From: Nageia nagi | Taxonomy: Eukaryota > Pinophyta | DNA: 64,000 nucleotides | Reading direction: 5' to 3' | Assembly (NCBI GenBank): GCA_050084985.1 | Contig: JBITNC010000001.1 | Span: 194,246,001-194,310,000 of the forward strand | In this document: piece by piece, positions 1-11,015 of the stretch | How the letters are laid out: each line of letters begins with the position of its first letter | Numbering within the stretch: position 1 is the first letter of the stretch | The notes under the pieces: generated by a model | Told to the model about the DNA's origin: nothing | What the model saw: only the letters and a program-made list of their open reading frames with translations | The model's database searches: none | Translations under genes and position numbers: made by a program

Positions 1-380
1 AAGTTACATATTAATGTATAAAAATATTTTTACAACCTAACTAACAATGACATATCTTTTTATCATTAAATTTTGTGAGATTGTGTATTGGTTTGGTGTA
101 TTAGTTTTTGATGTGTAGCATTTTGAATATGCTATATTTTGAATGCATTATGTATAATATTTCACTATTTATTATGATAGTCATTGTATGTACTATTTCT
201 TATGTATAATATGTTACATGTACAACTATGTGATAATTGTATACAAATGTCCAACATACTATTTGACAAAATGTGTATCATATTATTTGATAAAATGCAA
301 CTTTAAAATGAGGCATGGACATTCATGGAAAATTAAATAGATGTGTGGTAATAAAAAACCTTGATATACTTGTTTATAAA
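1..380. other. AT-rich sequence, nothing recognised
   Basis: No open frame with family resemblance is seen on either strand. Short imperfect repeats of 'ttttgaat' and 'atgtataat' type occur. It flanks the PPR pseudogene on its upstream side and may hold more decayed PPR codons that I cannot read. Confidence 0.5.
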
Positions 381-480
381 ATTTGCAAACATACATAATA
401 TAAGTGATTTTTTTACAAGATGCAGAAATAATTTGATGGGATGCAATGATTATATAATAGGTAAGGAATGATTGTAGTAA

Positions 481-1014
481 GGAAATAATTAAAGTGTTTG
501 AACAAATGAAATATTTGGGCATTAGTGCAAATGATGATACATTAGTTTTTATGCTTGTGTAGCCACATAGATCTAGTTAAGGAGGGTTACCAATACTTCA
601 CATCCATGAATGAAATATTTGCACACATAATGGAATAAAACATGTATGGTTAATCTTATTGGTCATGTTAGGAAATCATTTAAGTGTTTGATTGAATAAA
701 AAATTTGAGCATTAGTGTAGATGATGATACTCTAGTTAGTGTATTATTATTATGTAGCCACATAGATGTAGTTAAGGAGGGTTATCAATAATTCATATAC
801 ATGAATGAAATATTTGCATACATAATGGAATAAAGCATGTATGGTTAATTTTCTTGGTCATTTTAGGAAGTCATTTAAGTGTTTGAACAAATGAAATATG
901 TAGGCATTAGTGTCGATGATGATACTTTAATTAGGGTATTATATTCTTGTGTAGCCATATAGATCTAGTTAAGGAGGGTTATTAATACTTCAAATCCATG
1001 AATGGAATATTTAC
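481..1014 (+). repeat. three tandem copies of a ~190-bp PPR segment
   Basis: Copies begin at about 481, 671 and 867 with the shared start 'gtgtttgaacaaatg' or close variants, and share 'gtagccacatagat' and 'gttaaggagggtta' internally. They are more alike than PPR motifs within a gene usually are, so this is segmental duplication of a PPR tail and not the natural PPR repeat. Confidence 0.8.
1010..1014. repeat. target-site duplication tttac (left)
   Basis: Matches 14582-14586 exactly. Removing everything between rejoins the third PPR copy in register with copies one and two (gaatatttac + acacataatgg). Confidence 0.85.
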
Positions 1015-1405
1015 TATTAGGAACCTACAAGTTTGTAAGTGGGATTCAAGTAGAATAATAGTAAATACAAACTAAAGAAATAACTCAATCACACACTTAT
1101 AAGCAATGCAAACTCAAATGTAATAAGATAGCAACAAATTGTTATTACTAAAAGACAAAAAGAATCATGAGCAACTTCGAGGGGGATACCTCCTTTACAA
1201 CTCAAATAATATATTTTTCAATATGGTTACTATTGTCTTCTCCAAAAGTATTTATAGTATGTATGCCATAACCCTAATTATCCATTAAATACAAAATGGA
1301 TATTCACCTTACAAATATGTTGACCTCTTATATTTAATAAAAGCATATAGTCTAATTGATAAACTACTATAGTCTAAGTAAATATTAGGATGTGGGATCC
1401 TAACA
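1015..1405 (-). repeat. 3' LTR of the Gypsy element
   Basis: Aligns with 14253-14581 along most of its length; both end 'gtgggatcctaaca'. On the plus strand it starts TATTAGG, a probable TG to TA change. The left copy carries about 60 bp near its start that are missing from the right copy. The adjacent 'aagagaagtggca' read on the minus strand is the likely polypurine tract. Confidence 0.85.
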
Positions 1406-1419
1406 TGCCACTTCTCTTA

Positions 1420-2890
1420 AGAGATAGCTTTATCCTCAAAACTAAAAAATTAGGAAATTATTGTTGTAGTTGGTGGAGAGTCTCCCATGTTGCATTTTTA
1501 GGAGCTAAGGCATGCCAATGGATAAGGCATTAAATAATAATGTGGTTGTTGAGTTGGCATGTGTGTCGATCTAGGACAACCTCTAGTTCAACCATGATGG
1601 ATCCTTCCTCAATGAATTATGGTAATTAAGTCTAGAATATGGTTTGGGATCCAAGTACTTACTGAAGGCATGAGACATGAAAAATAGGATGGATTTTGGA
1701 TGATGCTAGAAGTGCCAACTTGTATGTTGCAAGACTAATATGTTGGAGTATCTTATATGGCCCATAAAATTATGGGGCCAATTTTGGGGGAAATTTTAGT
1801 TTAAGATATGTTTTTTGGTATGGTTGAAGTCTCAAGAAAACCATTTCATATTCTTGGAACTATCACTCAGCTTGTTGTTGATTAGATAGTTATTTCATTC
1901 GATGTTGATCCATTTAAATATTTTCTCAAAGAATGTGAATTATCTCTCTTTGATCTAATAAGGCAATGTTTAGTACTTGGATATTGGTGCTTCCCAAGAT
2001 ATAAGAGGTGACTATGGGTAGAGGTTGACCATACAAGGCTTCATATGGAGTCATCTTGATGGATGTATGATATGAGGTGTTATACCACCATTTTGCTAAG
2101 AGGAGCCATTTTACCAATGGATTGGTTGGATGGATGTAAAGTAATGAAGATATTCTTTCAAGTATTTATTAACAATATCTTTATAACCATCTATTTAAGG
2201 GTGATAGGCTAAGATCATAATGAGTTTAGTACCCTAAATTTTGAAGAACTACTTATAGAACTTACTAGTGAATTTTGTGTCATGGTCACTAACAATGGTG
2301 GATGGCATGCCATGAAGTTTAAAAATATTATCAAGAAAAAGTTACGCAACATTTACAACTTTGTAAGAATGTGCCAAGGGGAAAAATATGTATATTTGGA
2401 GAGTCAATCCACTACTACCATGATAAAAGCTTTGCAATAGGATTTTGAAAGGCCTTCAATAAAATCCATTGAAATATCCATCCAAGTGTGCTCACGTATG
2501 GTTAGAGGCTGAAGCAATCTTGGGTTGCCCATTGTCTCATATTTTTATCATTGGAAAACATAATATTTTGATACAAATCTCTTGATATCTTATTTCATAC
2601 CTAGCCAATAGAAGGAGTGAAGCACTCATTGATAGGTTTTTAGAAACCTAGAATGATAAGCTATGGGTGTCGAATGTAATTCTTGAAGCATTTATTCTCG
2701 ACATTAGGAGTTTATTGGCAAAATAGTATGACCCTTAAATAATATAATTCCATCATGATAGGAGAAAGGGGGTCTACTTGCTATATTGATTTCTAACTAT
2801 TGAATTACTATTTATGTAATGCTATCTTGAAGCCATTCTTGTTTGACCTAGTCAAACCATTAAGGAACTAGGGAGGAAAGAGCCTGAAGC
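1420..2890 (-). pseudogene. Gypsy integrase, C-terminal part decayed
   Basis: Minus-strand fragments of Ty3/Gypsy integrase. The best run is 1926-2117, where KWWYNTSYHTSIKMTPYEAL followed by YGQ is the conserved end of the catalytic core (WYNTSYHTSxxMTPFEALYG). Around 2260-2340 lies a remnant of the central D-containing block (VTVTNNGG). Toward 1430-1500 a readable W and LLREVAC-like tail suggest the chromodomain end of chromoviruses. Stops are frequent. The enzyme would splice the cDNA copy into host chromatin; here it cannot be made. Confidence 0.75.
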
Positions 2891-3330
2891 ACCATAAGTT
2901 CCTTGAATTTTTAAGAAAGAGCATTAGAAACCATATTTTTAGTTCCTTTTTTATACACAATCTTGTTCAGGAATCCACTTTTGTTGTTCAAGGATGGAGA
3001 TGTGTTGTTCCAAGAAATATTTCAAACTATGATGGTCTATTCTAATGATAAGATGATGAATGATGAGGTAGGACCTCCAATGCTGCATGACATGGATGAT
3101 TACAAGAATTTCTTTTTCATAGGTTGATTTGTTCAAATTATGACTTGAGAGGGCATTACTTGGGAAAGCCAAGGGCATCACTTTCAATGATGAAGGTTTT
3201 TGAGAAATTTGGCATAGCTAATACTGGGGTACCACATGGTGACCTTTAGTTGCTAAAGGGCTTCATCTATAGATGCTAACCAATTGAAAGAATTATTTTT
3301 CAATAGGGTTGTGAGAGGATTTGCAATATT
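2890..3330 (-). pseudogene. Gypsy RNase H domain, decayed
   Basis: The minus frame over 2951-3187 reads ALSSHNLNKSTYEKEILVI, then HVMQHWRSYLIIHHLIIRID and HHSLKYFLEQ. This is the standard Ty3 RNase H run (SxxLxxxEKxYSxYEKELLAIVxAxxKWRxYLxGxxFxIxTDHxSLKYLLEQ). The D of 'ID HHSLKYF' is kept. It sits directly downstream of the reverse transcriptase. Confidence 0.85.
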
Positions 3331-4199
3331 TTCATAATATTTCACAAATTTATGATAATAGTCTATCTATCCAAGAAAACCTTGTAAGTCTTTCAAAGAT
3401 TTGGGTAGGGGCCATGTTTGCATATCCTTAATATTCAATGGGTCCACCTTAATAACTTCCTTTGAAATAATGTGTCCAAGGTACTTAAGCTCCTAACAAA
3501 AAAAGAACATTTGGAGCATTTGGCATACAACTGGTTCTCTTGGAGAAGTTGCAATGTTTGATCTAGGTGGGCCAAGTGATCCTTCCAAGTTTTTTTGTAG
3601 ATCAAAATGTTATCAAAGAAAACTAAAATAAATTTTCAAATAGAAGGGTGGAATACCTAGTTCATTAAACTTTGAAATGTAGAAGGCACATTAGTAAGAT
3701 TGAATGACATAAATAAGAACTCATAATGGTCTTCATGAGTGCAGAAAGTAATTTTGGAAATGTCTTCACACAACTAAATTTGATGGTACCTTGATTAAAG
3801 GTCTAGTTTGGAGAAATATTTTACACAATGTAATTCATCTAGTAATTCATTAATGATAGGGATGGAAAACTTATCCTTGATGGTGATTTTATTCAAAGCT
3901 CAAAAGTCAATGCACATTCATCATGATTCATCTTTCTTATAAACTAATAGAATTAGAGATGAGTAAGGAATCATGTTGGGATGAATGATGTTGACTTGTA
4001 ACATGTCATTAATAAGCTTTTCTATTTCATCCATCTGAAAGTAAGGATAATGATAAGGCCAAATTTTGGATGGTTGACTTCCTAGAATTAATTGAATTGC
4101 ATGGTCATGAGGGTAGTGGGGAGGCAATCCATGGGGTTTATCAAAGACACTTGCATGATGAGTGAGCACTTACTAAAATTCTTGTACTTCTTATAATTC
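3330..4199 (-). pseudogene. Gypsy reverse transcriptase, decayed
   Basis: From 4169 downward on the minus strand: FDKPHGLPPHYPHDHAIQL (the 'LPPxRxxDHxIxL' RT start), then PYHYPYFQMDEIEKLINDML and IHPNMIPYSSLILLVYKKDE ('GxIxPSxSPxxSPVLLVxKKDGxWR'). Near 3600-3630 VFFDNILIY replaces the catalytic Y(V/I)DD, so the active site is lost (second D to N). HLAHLDQTLQLLQENQLYAK follows, as in intact elements. Several stops are present. Confidence 0.88.
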
Positions 4200-4478
4200 T
4201 TACATGGCTTGTTGAATAGAAAATAGTTTTCCTATCACTCCTCTACTGCCTTTCTTCAATAATTTTTCCATGCAATGAGAACAAATAATTTGGGATTGGC
4301 CTGCCTTAAGTCCTTTAAGAGTGTATTTGTAGTCATCGACCTTGAATTGCATCCACATCTCATAGAAATCCAAGAGAATGGGGCCTAATATCATCAACCA
4401 ATATATACCCATACTAAGCTTGATATTGTGACACCAATATTTACAAGCAATTTTGCCTCCATTCTCGATCATGACATT
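4200..4478 (-). pseudogene. Gypsy protease, downstream half
   Basis: The minus frame reads MIENGGKIACK, then LGPILLDFYEMWMQFK, the familiar 'VANGxxIxxxGxC ... LxxLGPIxWDFxxLxMxF' stretch after the aspartic protease in Gypsy pol. Its upstream half is at 12483-12640, separated by the Copia insertion. The join restores a sensible order, supporting one original element. Confidence 0.8.
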
Positions 4479-4954
4479 TATTAGTATTTGTAATGTAATA
4501 TTATGTAATATTTCTCCTTAATATAAATTCACTTAATACTTAAAGTATAATTAGATACCTTAAAGTATTAAGGGAATAAAAATAGGAAAATGATTAAATA
4601 TAGGTATGAGTTTAAAAATAGGTAAAAGATTAAAAATAGAAAAGGGATTAATTATAAAGTGGGTTTCTTCTTATAAAAAGAGAAGAACCCTCCCCTTATC
4701 TAGTTACATAATTGTAATGCAAACTTTGCTATAGGTTTAGAGTGTGAGAGGGAGAGAAGATATTTTGTAAGAGAGGTCCTTAAGAATAAGAAGATCTTAG
4801 TTAGTGGACGTACTCCCAAGAAGGAGAAACCACTTTATATTTTGTGTAATTTGTGTGATTGGCTTTAGTTATTATGCTATTGTGTTGATGTTGAAAGTGC
4901 CTTCTTGAGATCTTGGGAGATTAAAATTTAATTTAGAAAGGGTTAATTTTTTTA
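4479..4954 (+). repeat. 5' LTR of Copia A
   Basis: Begins TATTAGTATTTGTAATG against TGTTAGAATTTGTAATG in the 3' copy. Shared landmarks are 'gtgggtttcttcttat', 'acataattgtaatgcaa' and 'gttagtggacgtactccc'. The end is set by the primer site that follows. Confidence 0.85.
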
Positions 4955-4956
4955 AG

Positions 4957-4968
4957 TGGTATTAGAGC
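4957..4968 (+). other. primer-binding site (initiator Met-tRNA)
   Basis: TGGTATTAGAGC differs from the canonical plant TGGTATCAGAGC by one C to T change and lies directly after the 5' LTR. Confidence 0.8.
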
Positions 4969-5442
4969 ACAGTTGGAGGCTCCTCTTCAACATATGTGAA
5001 GTCCATTTCTCTTCTTTATTCATCTACTTTATTAAGGTAAAAGGCTTGAAGGTATAATTTCCCTCCTATCTTGGTCATTATCAAAATTTGCTTTATTACT
5101 AACCCTTTTTGGTTCTTAGATTATAAAGTTTTATTTAGCATTTTTGTTCAAAGTAGATATTAATTATACTAACATGTTAGTTTAATGTAATATTATTGCT
5201 ATGCATTATTTTAGTTTGTTGAGTTGCAATTTTTTAAGTGAAATTGTCTAATATGTAGCAATAATAGGCAAGTTTTGAGTAAATTTGCTTAAGTTTAGCA
5301 ATAAATAGGTTATTATAGCTTAAATTTACAAATTTTTACTTACTAAAGAATTGGGTAAAATTTTTGCAAATTTTTTTTTACTATAATGCTATTAGTGCAA
5401 TTTTTTTTACAATGCTTAATGTATGCAAAATCTAATTGTTTA

Positions 5443-5482
<40 letters not shown>
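5443..5482. repeat. (AT)n microsatellite
   Basis: Uninterrupted AT dinucleotides within the Copia A leader. Confidence 0.95.
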
Positions 5483-5488
<6 letters not shown>

Positions 5489-5621
5489 AAATCAAATTTT
5501 TATAATTAAATTCTTAATTTATAAAAATCTAGTTTTATTTTTTTTAATTAAAAGAAAATAGGTTCTTAAATTTTTAAATCTATTTATTTTTTTATTTAAA
5601 AAAATAAAAAAGAAAATTGCA

Positions 5622-5850
5622 TGCAGCCTTAGGTCGATCGCCCCTCAAAGGGGCATGTGCAGGCCTTGGGTTAGTCACCCCCTAAAGGGGCATGCATAAC
5701 AATTTGGTTGGTCACCCGTTAAAAGGGCATGCATAACAATTTGGCTGACCGCCCCCTAAAGGATCGCACACAACCCTTTGGCCGACAGCCCCCCTAAGGG
5801 GCATACGTAACCCTTTAGCTATTTGTTGCCCAAAGGCGCACAACCCCTTC
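5622..5850 (+). repeat. GC-rich ~45-bp tandem repeats with internal palindromes
   Basis: Five to six units, each with a ggtcg/ggctgac-like part followed by 'cccctaaaggggcatgc' or a variant. The CCCCTnAAGGGG core is self-complementary. The base composition is strikingly different from the surrounding AT-rich leader. I see no counterpart in the sister elements at 18600 and 48753. Confidence 0.8.
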
Positions 5851-5933
5851 CTTTATTTTTTTTTAAAATGTTTAAATTTTTTATATAAAAAAAATTATAT
5901 ATATATATTAAAAGCATTTTATTAATTTAATTT

Positions 5934-6059
<126 letters not shown>

Positions 6060-6746
6060 TTTTTTTTTTAAATAGTACCTATTTTATTTAAAATTAGAGA
6101 ATCTAGTTTTAAAAGGGGGGCATTATTTTTAAAATAGATGTTTTCAATGGGAGATATTTTTTGTTGTTAACAACTTTATGGGGGAATTTTGAGAAAGGTG
6201 TAAACTTTCTATTTTTAGGCTTTTTTTTTATTATTATGAGTAATTTTTTTAGCCTACTTTTGCCTTATTTACTATTTTTTACTTTAAGTGCAAGTTATTT
6301 TTAAGGAATTTATTTTAGCATGCATTTAAGACTCAATGTGGGGAATTAATTAATTATGCATGCATAGATTAATGTTAAATGCATGGAGTAATGTTAATTA
6401 ATTATTGCATAGATTAATGATTAATCGCATGGATTAATTAATATCAATTATGCATGAATTAAATATGTATGCATAGATTAATGATGTTTTATCTTAATGC
6501 AAGTTTGATGCACACATGCGATTGGATAAAATTTTTAAATGCATGCTTTAATTTTTTTTCAAGTGCATGTTTTCGTGAAGTGGATAAAAGTTTTAAATTC
6601 ATGATTTAATATTTTGTCCTAATGCATGTGAATGGATAAAGTTTCCTTAAATATTTTACCATATTGATGATAAATTGCAAATAAGGCAATTTTAAGTCTA
6701 ATTTTTAAGTAACAAGGGGGAGAATTCCTCATTTTTGATAATGAAC

Positions 6747-6890
6747 CTTTTGTAAAGAGATCCATTAGGGGTTGTAACAAAACCTATGGAACTCTTAGGC
6801 TCATTTATAGTTACTTAAAATTAATTAACTTTTGTAAAGAGATCTATTAGGGGTTGTAAGAAAACCCATTGGACTCTTTGGTTCATACTT
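6747..6890 (+). repeat. two-copy tandem repeat, ~83-bp unit
   Basis: 'cttttgtaaagagatc' begins each unit and 'ggttgtaa' with 'ggactctt/gaactctt' follows. The same double block occurs in the sister element at about 49600-49730, and a single block at about 21080-21140, so the duplication predates the split of the two copies of this family. Confidence 0.75.
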
Positions 6891-7164
6891 GTGGATGATG
6901 TGGGATGTAGTTTCATTTTTTAAAAGCACTTTATTTGTTTTTCTCTTTTACTTTATATGTAAAGTACATAAATATTAAAAATTGCTTCCCTCTAAAATGA
7001 ATACACTCACATATATTTTTTCACAACATGATCTGTTTAGGGAGCCATGAGGTGAGGATAAGGCAAATTGGAGCCTTTTAATCTAATGATCCAAGTGGTG
7101 AAAAGTTTGTACTTATTAATTACCCCTAAGTCCTCCATTAGTATTGATTTAACTTCATATATGT

Positions 7165-7205
7165 GGATAGGTATGTGTGTAGTAATACCACATGTTTACC
7201 TATCC
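7165..7205 (+). other. predicted stem-loop upstream of the gag position
   Basis: GGATAGGTA pairs exactly with TACCTATCC; an inner TGTG pairs with CACA across an 11-nt loop, leaving a TGTT bulge. The same position before gag in the elements at 21400 and 50000 keeps 'catgtgtgtagtgataccacatg'-like inner pairing, with the outer stem eroded. A role in RNA packaging or dimerisation is inference only. Confidence 0.55.
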
Positions 7206-7440
7206 ATTTAGAGATTATCTTGATAACCTAGGAGAAAAATTGGAAATTTAATCAAGATAATTAATTTATCTAATAAAACATACATTACAACCTTAAAAAA
7301 TAGATCGTACTTCTTTTTGAGAGTATATATCATTTTCCAAGGTGAATTGGTTGAGGATTGATAGGACTTGGGTTCCTTGAGGGCATCTGGGTGAAGGGCT
7401 AATTTATAAGAAAATAATCTCAACTATTCTCTCTTCTGAG

Positions 7441-8630
7441 TGGTATTTAATGATGATAAAATGTTGGATATATGGATATCTGATTATGCACATATTGATT
7501 ATCTTTGCTCATGTAAAGATTTAGTTTGCAATAATGATGCATATGTTTTAATGATATTTTTTATGGATTATGATGAAAATATGCACATTAGTTTATATAA
7601 TTGTTAAATTTTTTCTTATATCCTTGGTTGGATGAAAAATCTTGCTAAATAATAATAGTACACTTGATGATATCCATAGTTGTAAATTTTTGATGGAGTA
7701 GTTAAAAGGTTAGTCCTTCTCCATGATTGTAAATTTTTGATGGAGTAGTTAAAAGGTTAGCCCTTCTCCATGGTTGTATGTTTTTGATGGAGTAGTTAAA
7801 AGGTTATCCCTTCTCCATGGTTGTATGTTTTTGAAGTAGTTAAAAGGTTGGACCTTATCCATAGCTATAAAGTTTTTATGGAGTGGTTAAAACGGTTCAC
7901 CCTTATCCATGGTTGAAACTTTGATGGAGTGGTTATAAAGGTTCAACCTTCTTCATGGTTGAAAATTTGATAAAGTGGTTAAAAAAGTTCACCCTTCTCC
8001 ATAGTTGAAAATTTGATGGAGTGGTTAAAAAAGTTCATCCTTCTCCATGGTTGAAAATTTGATAGAGTGGTTTTCACCTTATCTATAATTGAAAAGGTTC
8101 ACCTTATTCCACTTTACTTTCATGAGTAGGAATTTTATCCATTATGGATAAATGTCAATTTACTTCTATTACTAGGAAGTGTATTTATGCATTGATGGAA
8201 GTTGAATCCTAGTTAATGGATTAATGCTACATTCATCCATCATTTGTATTTTGACTAATAGCATGGTCAAGTTGGCATTATTTACAATTTGTACATCTCT
8301 ATAGAGAAGTTGAATTATGGCTTTCAATAGTTAAGATGTCATGGTTAAGTAAATCTTATCTTGTAACATAGTAAATAAGGCATTTGATTGAAGGCTTTTG
8401 TATTGCATTTAATTTTGTGATCAAAATGCCTTAGTGATTGACTTATATATTTGGAACTTCCCTCATGAATGGTGCATTATTTTTTAGAGATAATGTAATG
8501 ATTATGAGTTTGTAAGTTGGTAAAGGTAATTCATTTGAGCTTTCTAAAAATATGCATAACCATATTTTAGATAAATAATTTTTTATGATAGTATATATAT
8601 GTGAGAAAAATAGGAAAATAACTATAACTA
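7441..8630 (+). other. segment replacing gag and protease in Copia A
   Basis: Where the sister elements have gag and protease, this copy has about 1.2 kb with no readable gag. It includes the minisatellite at 7670-8112 and AT-rich unrecognised sequence. Integrase codons resume at about 8631. A deletion with filler or repeat growth is the simplest explanation. Confidence 0.6.
7670..8112 (+). repeat. minisatellite, ~46-bp unit, 9-10 copies, hairpin-prone
   Basis: The unit is roughly 'gatggagtggttaaaa' + 'ggttcacccttctccatgg' + 'ttgaaaattt'. TGGAG in the first half is complementary to CTCCA in the second, so each unit can fold. Early units read gtagttaaaaggttag and later ones gtggttaaaa(a)ggttcac, showing drift along the array. 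Confidence 0.85.
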
Positions 8631-9440
8631 AACCTTATCATCTTGTGCATTCATATTTGATGGGTTGATTTTTGACTAAGTTGTTTAGGTAAGTGTCTTA
8701 TGTCTTAACCTTAATTAATGACTTTAGTAGGATGACATTTGATTATCTTATAGAGCAGAAGGATCAAACCTTTGATAGGTTCAAAGATTTCAAATCCTTG
8801 GTAGAAAATCATTCTAGATTCAAAATCAAGATGATTGAGATTTGATAATGATGGTGAGTATAATAGTAATGAATTCAATGATTTTTGTACCAAGTATGGA
8901 ATCAATAGGTAGTTTATTATCTCTTACAGTCCTTAGTAGAATGGTGTAACCAAAAGGAAGAATAGAACCATTCAAGAAATTGCAAGATGTATGTTGGGAG
9001 ATCTTTCTAGGTTTATAAATACTACAATATACATCTTAAATAGGTTTTCTATGAAATTAGTTGAAGGTAAAACTCCATATTAGGTATGGATAGAAAAAAA
9101 TCTAATATCTCTCACTTTAGAGTCTTTGGTTGTGATGCTTATACCTTTATTGTTCTTGAGAAAAGCAAGAACATGGATAAGAGATCTAAAAAGTGTATCT
9201 TTATGGGCTATGGTAATCAACATAGAGGCTATAGACTATACCAAAATTCATCCCATGCAATATTTGTATCAAGGGATGTAAAGTTTAATGAACTACTTCA
9301 AGAGTTTGCTTCTTATGAGAACCTTAATGAAGGTGATGATTCTTTTGTTGCTCCTAACTAGTTGGATGTTAGTGTGGATTTGTCATTTAAGGAACAAATC
9401 TCTCCAAAATAAAGGATAACAAGAAGTATGACCATTAATA
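8631..9440 (+). pseudogene. Copia A integrase, decayed
   Basis: Starts with a LVHSYLMG-like 'LVHxDLxG' motif at about 8642, then YNSNEFNDFC ('EY xSxEFxxFC'), NGVTKRKNRTIQEIARCMLG near 8940-9000 (Copia PQxNGVxERxNRT) and, after a frameshift near 9085, SHFRVFGCDAYTFI with KSKKCIFMGYG. The glutamine-glutamate of the PQQNG motif is lost to stops. Confidence 0.85.
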
Positions 9441-9459
9441 AATCTTTATTTTCCAAAAT

Positions 9460-10380
9460 TGATTGTAAGAATGAGAACTTATCTTACAAAGAAGCTTCAA
9501 AGCATGAGTGCTGGGTGAATGCTATGAATGTGGAGTATGAGGCTCTTATGCAGAATCAAACTTGGTATTTGGTTCCTTGTCCTAATGAATGATATATGAA
9601 TGGTAACAAATAGATTTATAAGGTCAAATATAACTCAGTTGGAGAGATTGATAAATATAAAGAAAGGTTAGTAGCTAAGGGTTTCTCTCAAAAATATGGA
9701 GTTGATTATGAGAAAATCTTTGCTCTAGTGGCAAAGATGTCTACTATCAGGGTAATCCTTGCTTTTTTAGTAGTTTAAGGATGGAATGTTTTACAACTTA
9801 ATGTTAAAAGTGCTTTTTTAAATGGTGAATTAGATGTGAAAATCTACATGAATCAACCAAAAGGGTTTGTTATGGAAGGCAAATAATATTTTGTGTGCAA
9901 GTTAAAGAAGTCTTTGTATGGACTTAAGTAAGAAACAAGGGCTTGGTACAAAAAGATTTTAGAACACTTTGAGGATATTAGATTTTCTTAATGTTTCTCT
10001 AAAATATATATTTATGTGCTAAACCAAATACAAGACTTGATCTTGATTCTTCTCTATGTGGATGATCTGTTGATTATAGGGAATAATATGATCCTCATAC
10101 AAGATTGCATATCCAAACTTAAGGTAACTTTTGAAATGACTAATCTTGGTCTAATGCACTACTACTTTGGTATGCAAGTGTACCAATACAAGGATTGCAC
10201 TTACCTCAATCAATCAAATTATATCTCATATATCTTGCAAAATTTTGGAATGGAGGAGTGCAAGCATGTTGCAATCCTAATCTCTCTTAGATCACATTAT
10301 CTCTAAGTTCCAACTTTCAATTGGCATATGCTATGACTTACAGATAACTAATTGGTAGTCTTATTTTTTTGACTATATCC
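9460..10380 (+). pseudogene. Copia A reverse transcriptase, decayed
   Basis: HECWVNAMNVEYEALMQNQT opens the domain ('W..AM..E..AL..N.TW.LV'), then AKGFSQKYGVDYEKIF and LKKSLYGLK, and the catalytic LLYVDDLLIIGNN with YVDD at 10055-10066. HYYFGMQVYQYKDCTYLNQS follows. Several stops (mostly CAG/CAA/TGG derived) break the frame; the best open run is 10016-10306. Confidence 0.9.
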
Positions 10381-11015
10381 TAGCCAAATATTACCTTTAC
10401 CATGAATTTGATATCTTTTTTTATGCAAAAGCTATATGTTGAGTATTTCAATGCTATTAAGCAAATTTTGAAGTATGTTATGGGCACTAAGGATCTTGCT
10501 CTCAAGTATGATAAGTTGCCCTCATTTTTTCTCTCAAGATTCTTAGATTCTGATTATGGGAGAGATAGAGATGATAGAAAATAAAAATATAATTATGTGT
10601 TTAGCATTGGTTTAGGTGCTATATCTTAGGCATCCAAGAAGCAACCTACTACTATTCTCTCCACCATTGAGGTTGAATATCATGCAATGTCAATTTCAGC
10701 CAAGAAAGCCATTTAGTTGAGACATATTCTAAAAGAAATTAGGTTTGATCAAGTTCATCCATTATAAATTTATTTAGATAATCAATCATATATTACTTTG
10801 GAAAAGAATTCCATGTTTCATTAGAGAATAAAGCATGTAGAAATCCAAGCCCACTTCATCAGAGAGAAGGTTTTGGATGATCTTCTATATTTGCAATATT
10901 GTCTATCAATCCTAAACTCTACTGATTTATTCACCGAGCCCCTTCCTAAAGCTTAGTTCTATAAGTTTAGAGAGTCTATTGGGTTGGTGAAGTTTCCCTC
11001 AAAAAGGGAATAAAG
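10381..11015 (+). pseudogene. Copia A RNase H, decayed
   Basis: FMQKLYVEYFNAIKQILKYV, then LDSDYGRDRDD, match the 'P...H..A.KRILRYLKGT ... G(Y/F)SDADWAGD.DD(R)KSTSGY' run of Copia RNase H. The end reads LFTEPLPKA and FRESIGLVKFPSKRE, the usual tail, stopping near 11012. Confidence 0.85.

Larger units (their letters stand above)
381..1014 (+). pseudogene. PPR protein pseudogene with triplicated C-terminal unit
   Basis: Decayed pentatricopeptide-repeat gene of the plant organelle RNA-editing type. Around 435-540 the reading WDAMI, then KVFEQMKYLGISANDD, matches the usual PPR pattern 'WNAMIxGY...ALxLFEQMxxxGIxPN'. It is followed in another frame by CSHIDLVKEGYQYFTSMN, the 'ACSHAGLVDEGxxYFxSM' segment, and then by MVNLLGHVR-like codons. 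The block from VFEQMK to LLGHVR occurs three times in a row, starting near 481, 671 and 867, the last cut short at 1014. Frames shift inside each copy and stops are present, so no product is expected. The sequence resumes at 14587 beyond the Gypsy insertion. Known for the family: PPR proteins bind organellar RNA. Pseudogene status is read directly; the subclass (E/DYW) is inferred from the C-terminal motif order. Confidence 0.75.

Noticed and set aside
4474-4483. TSD for Copia A
   Set aside because: Target and LTR ends are all AT-rich (acatttatta / aatttattta), so several 5-bp matches are possible and none is decisive.
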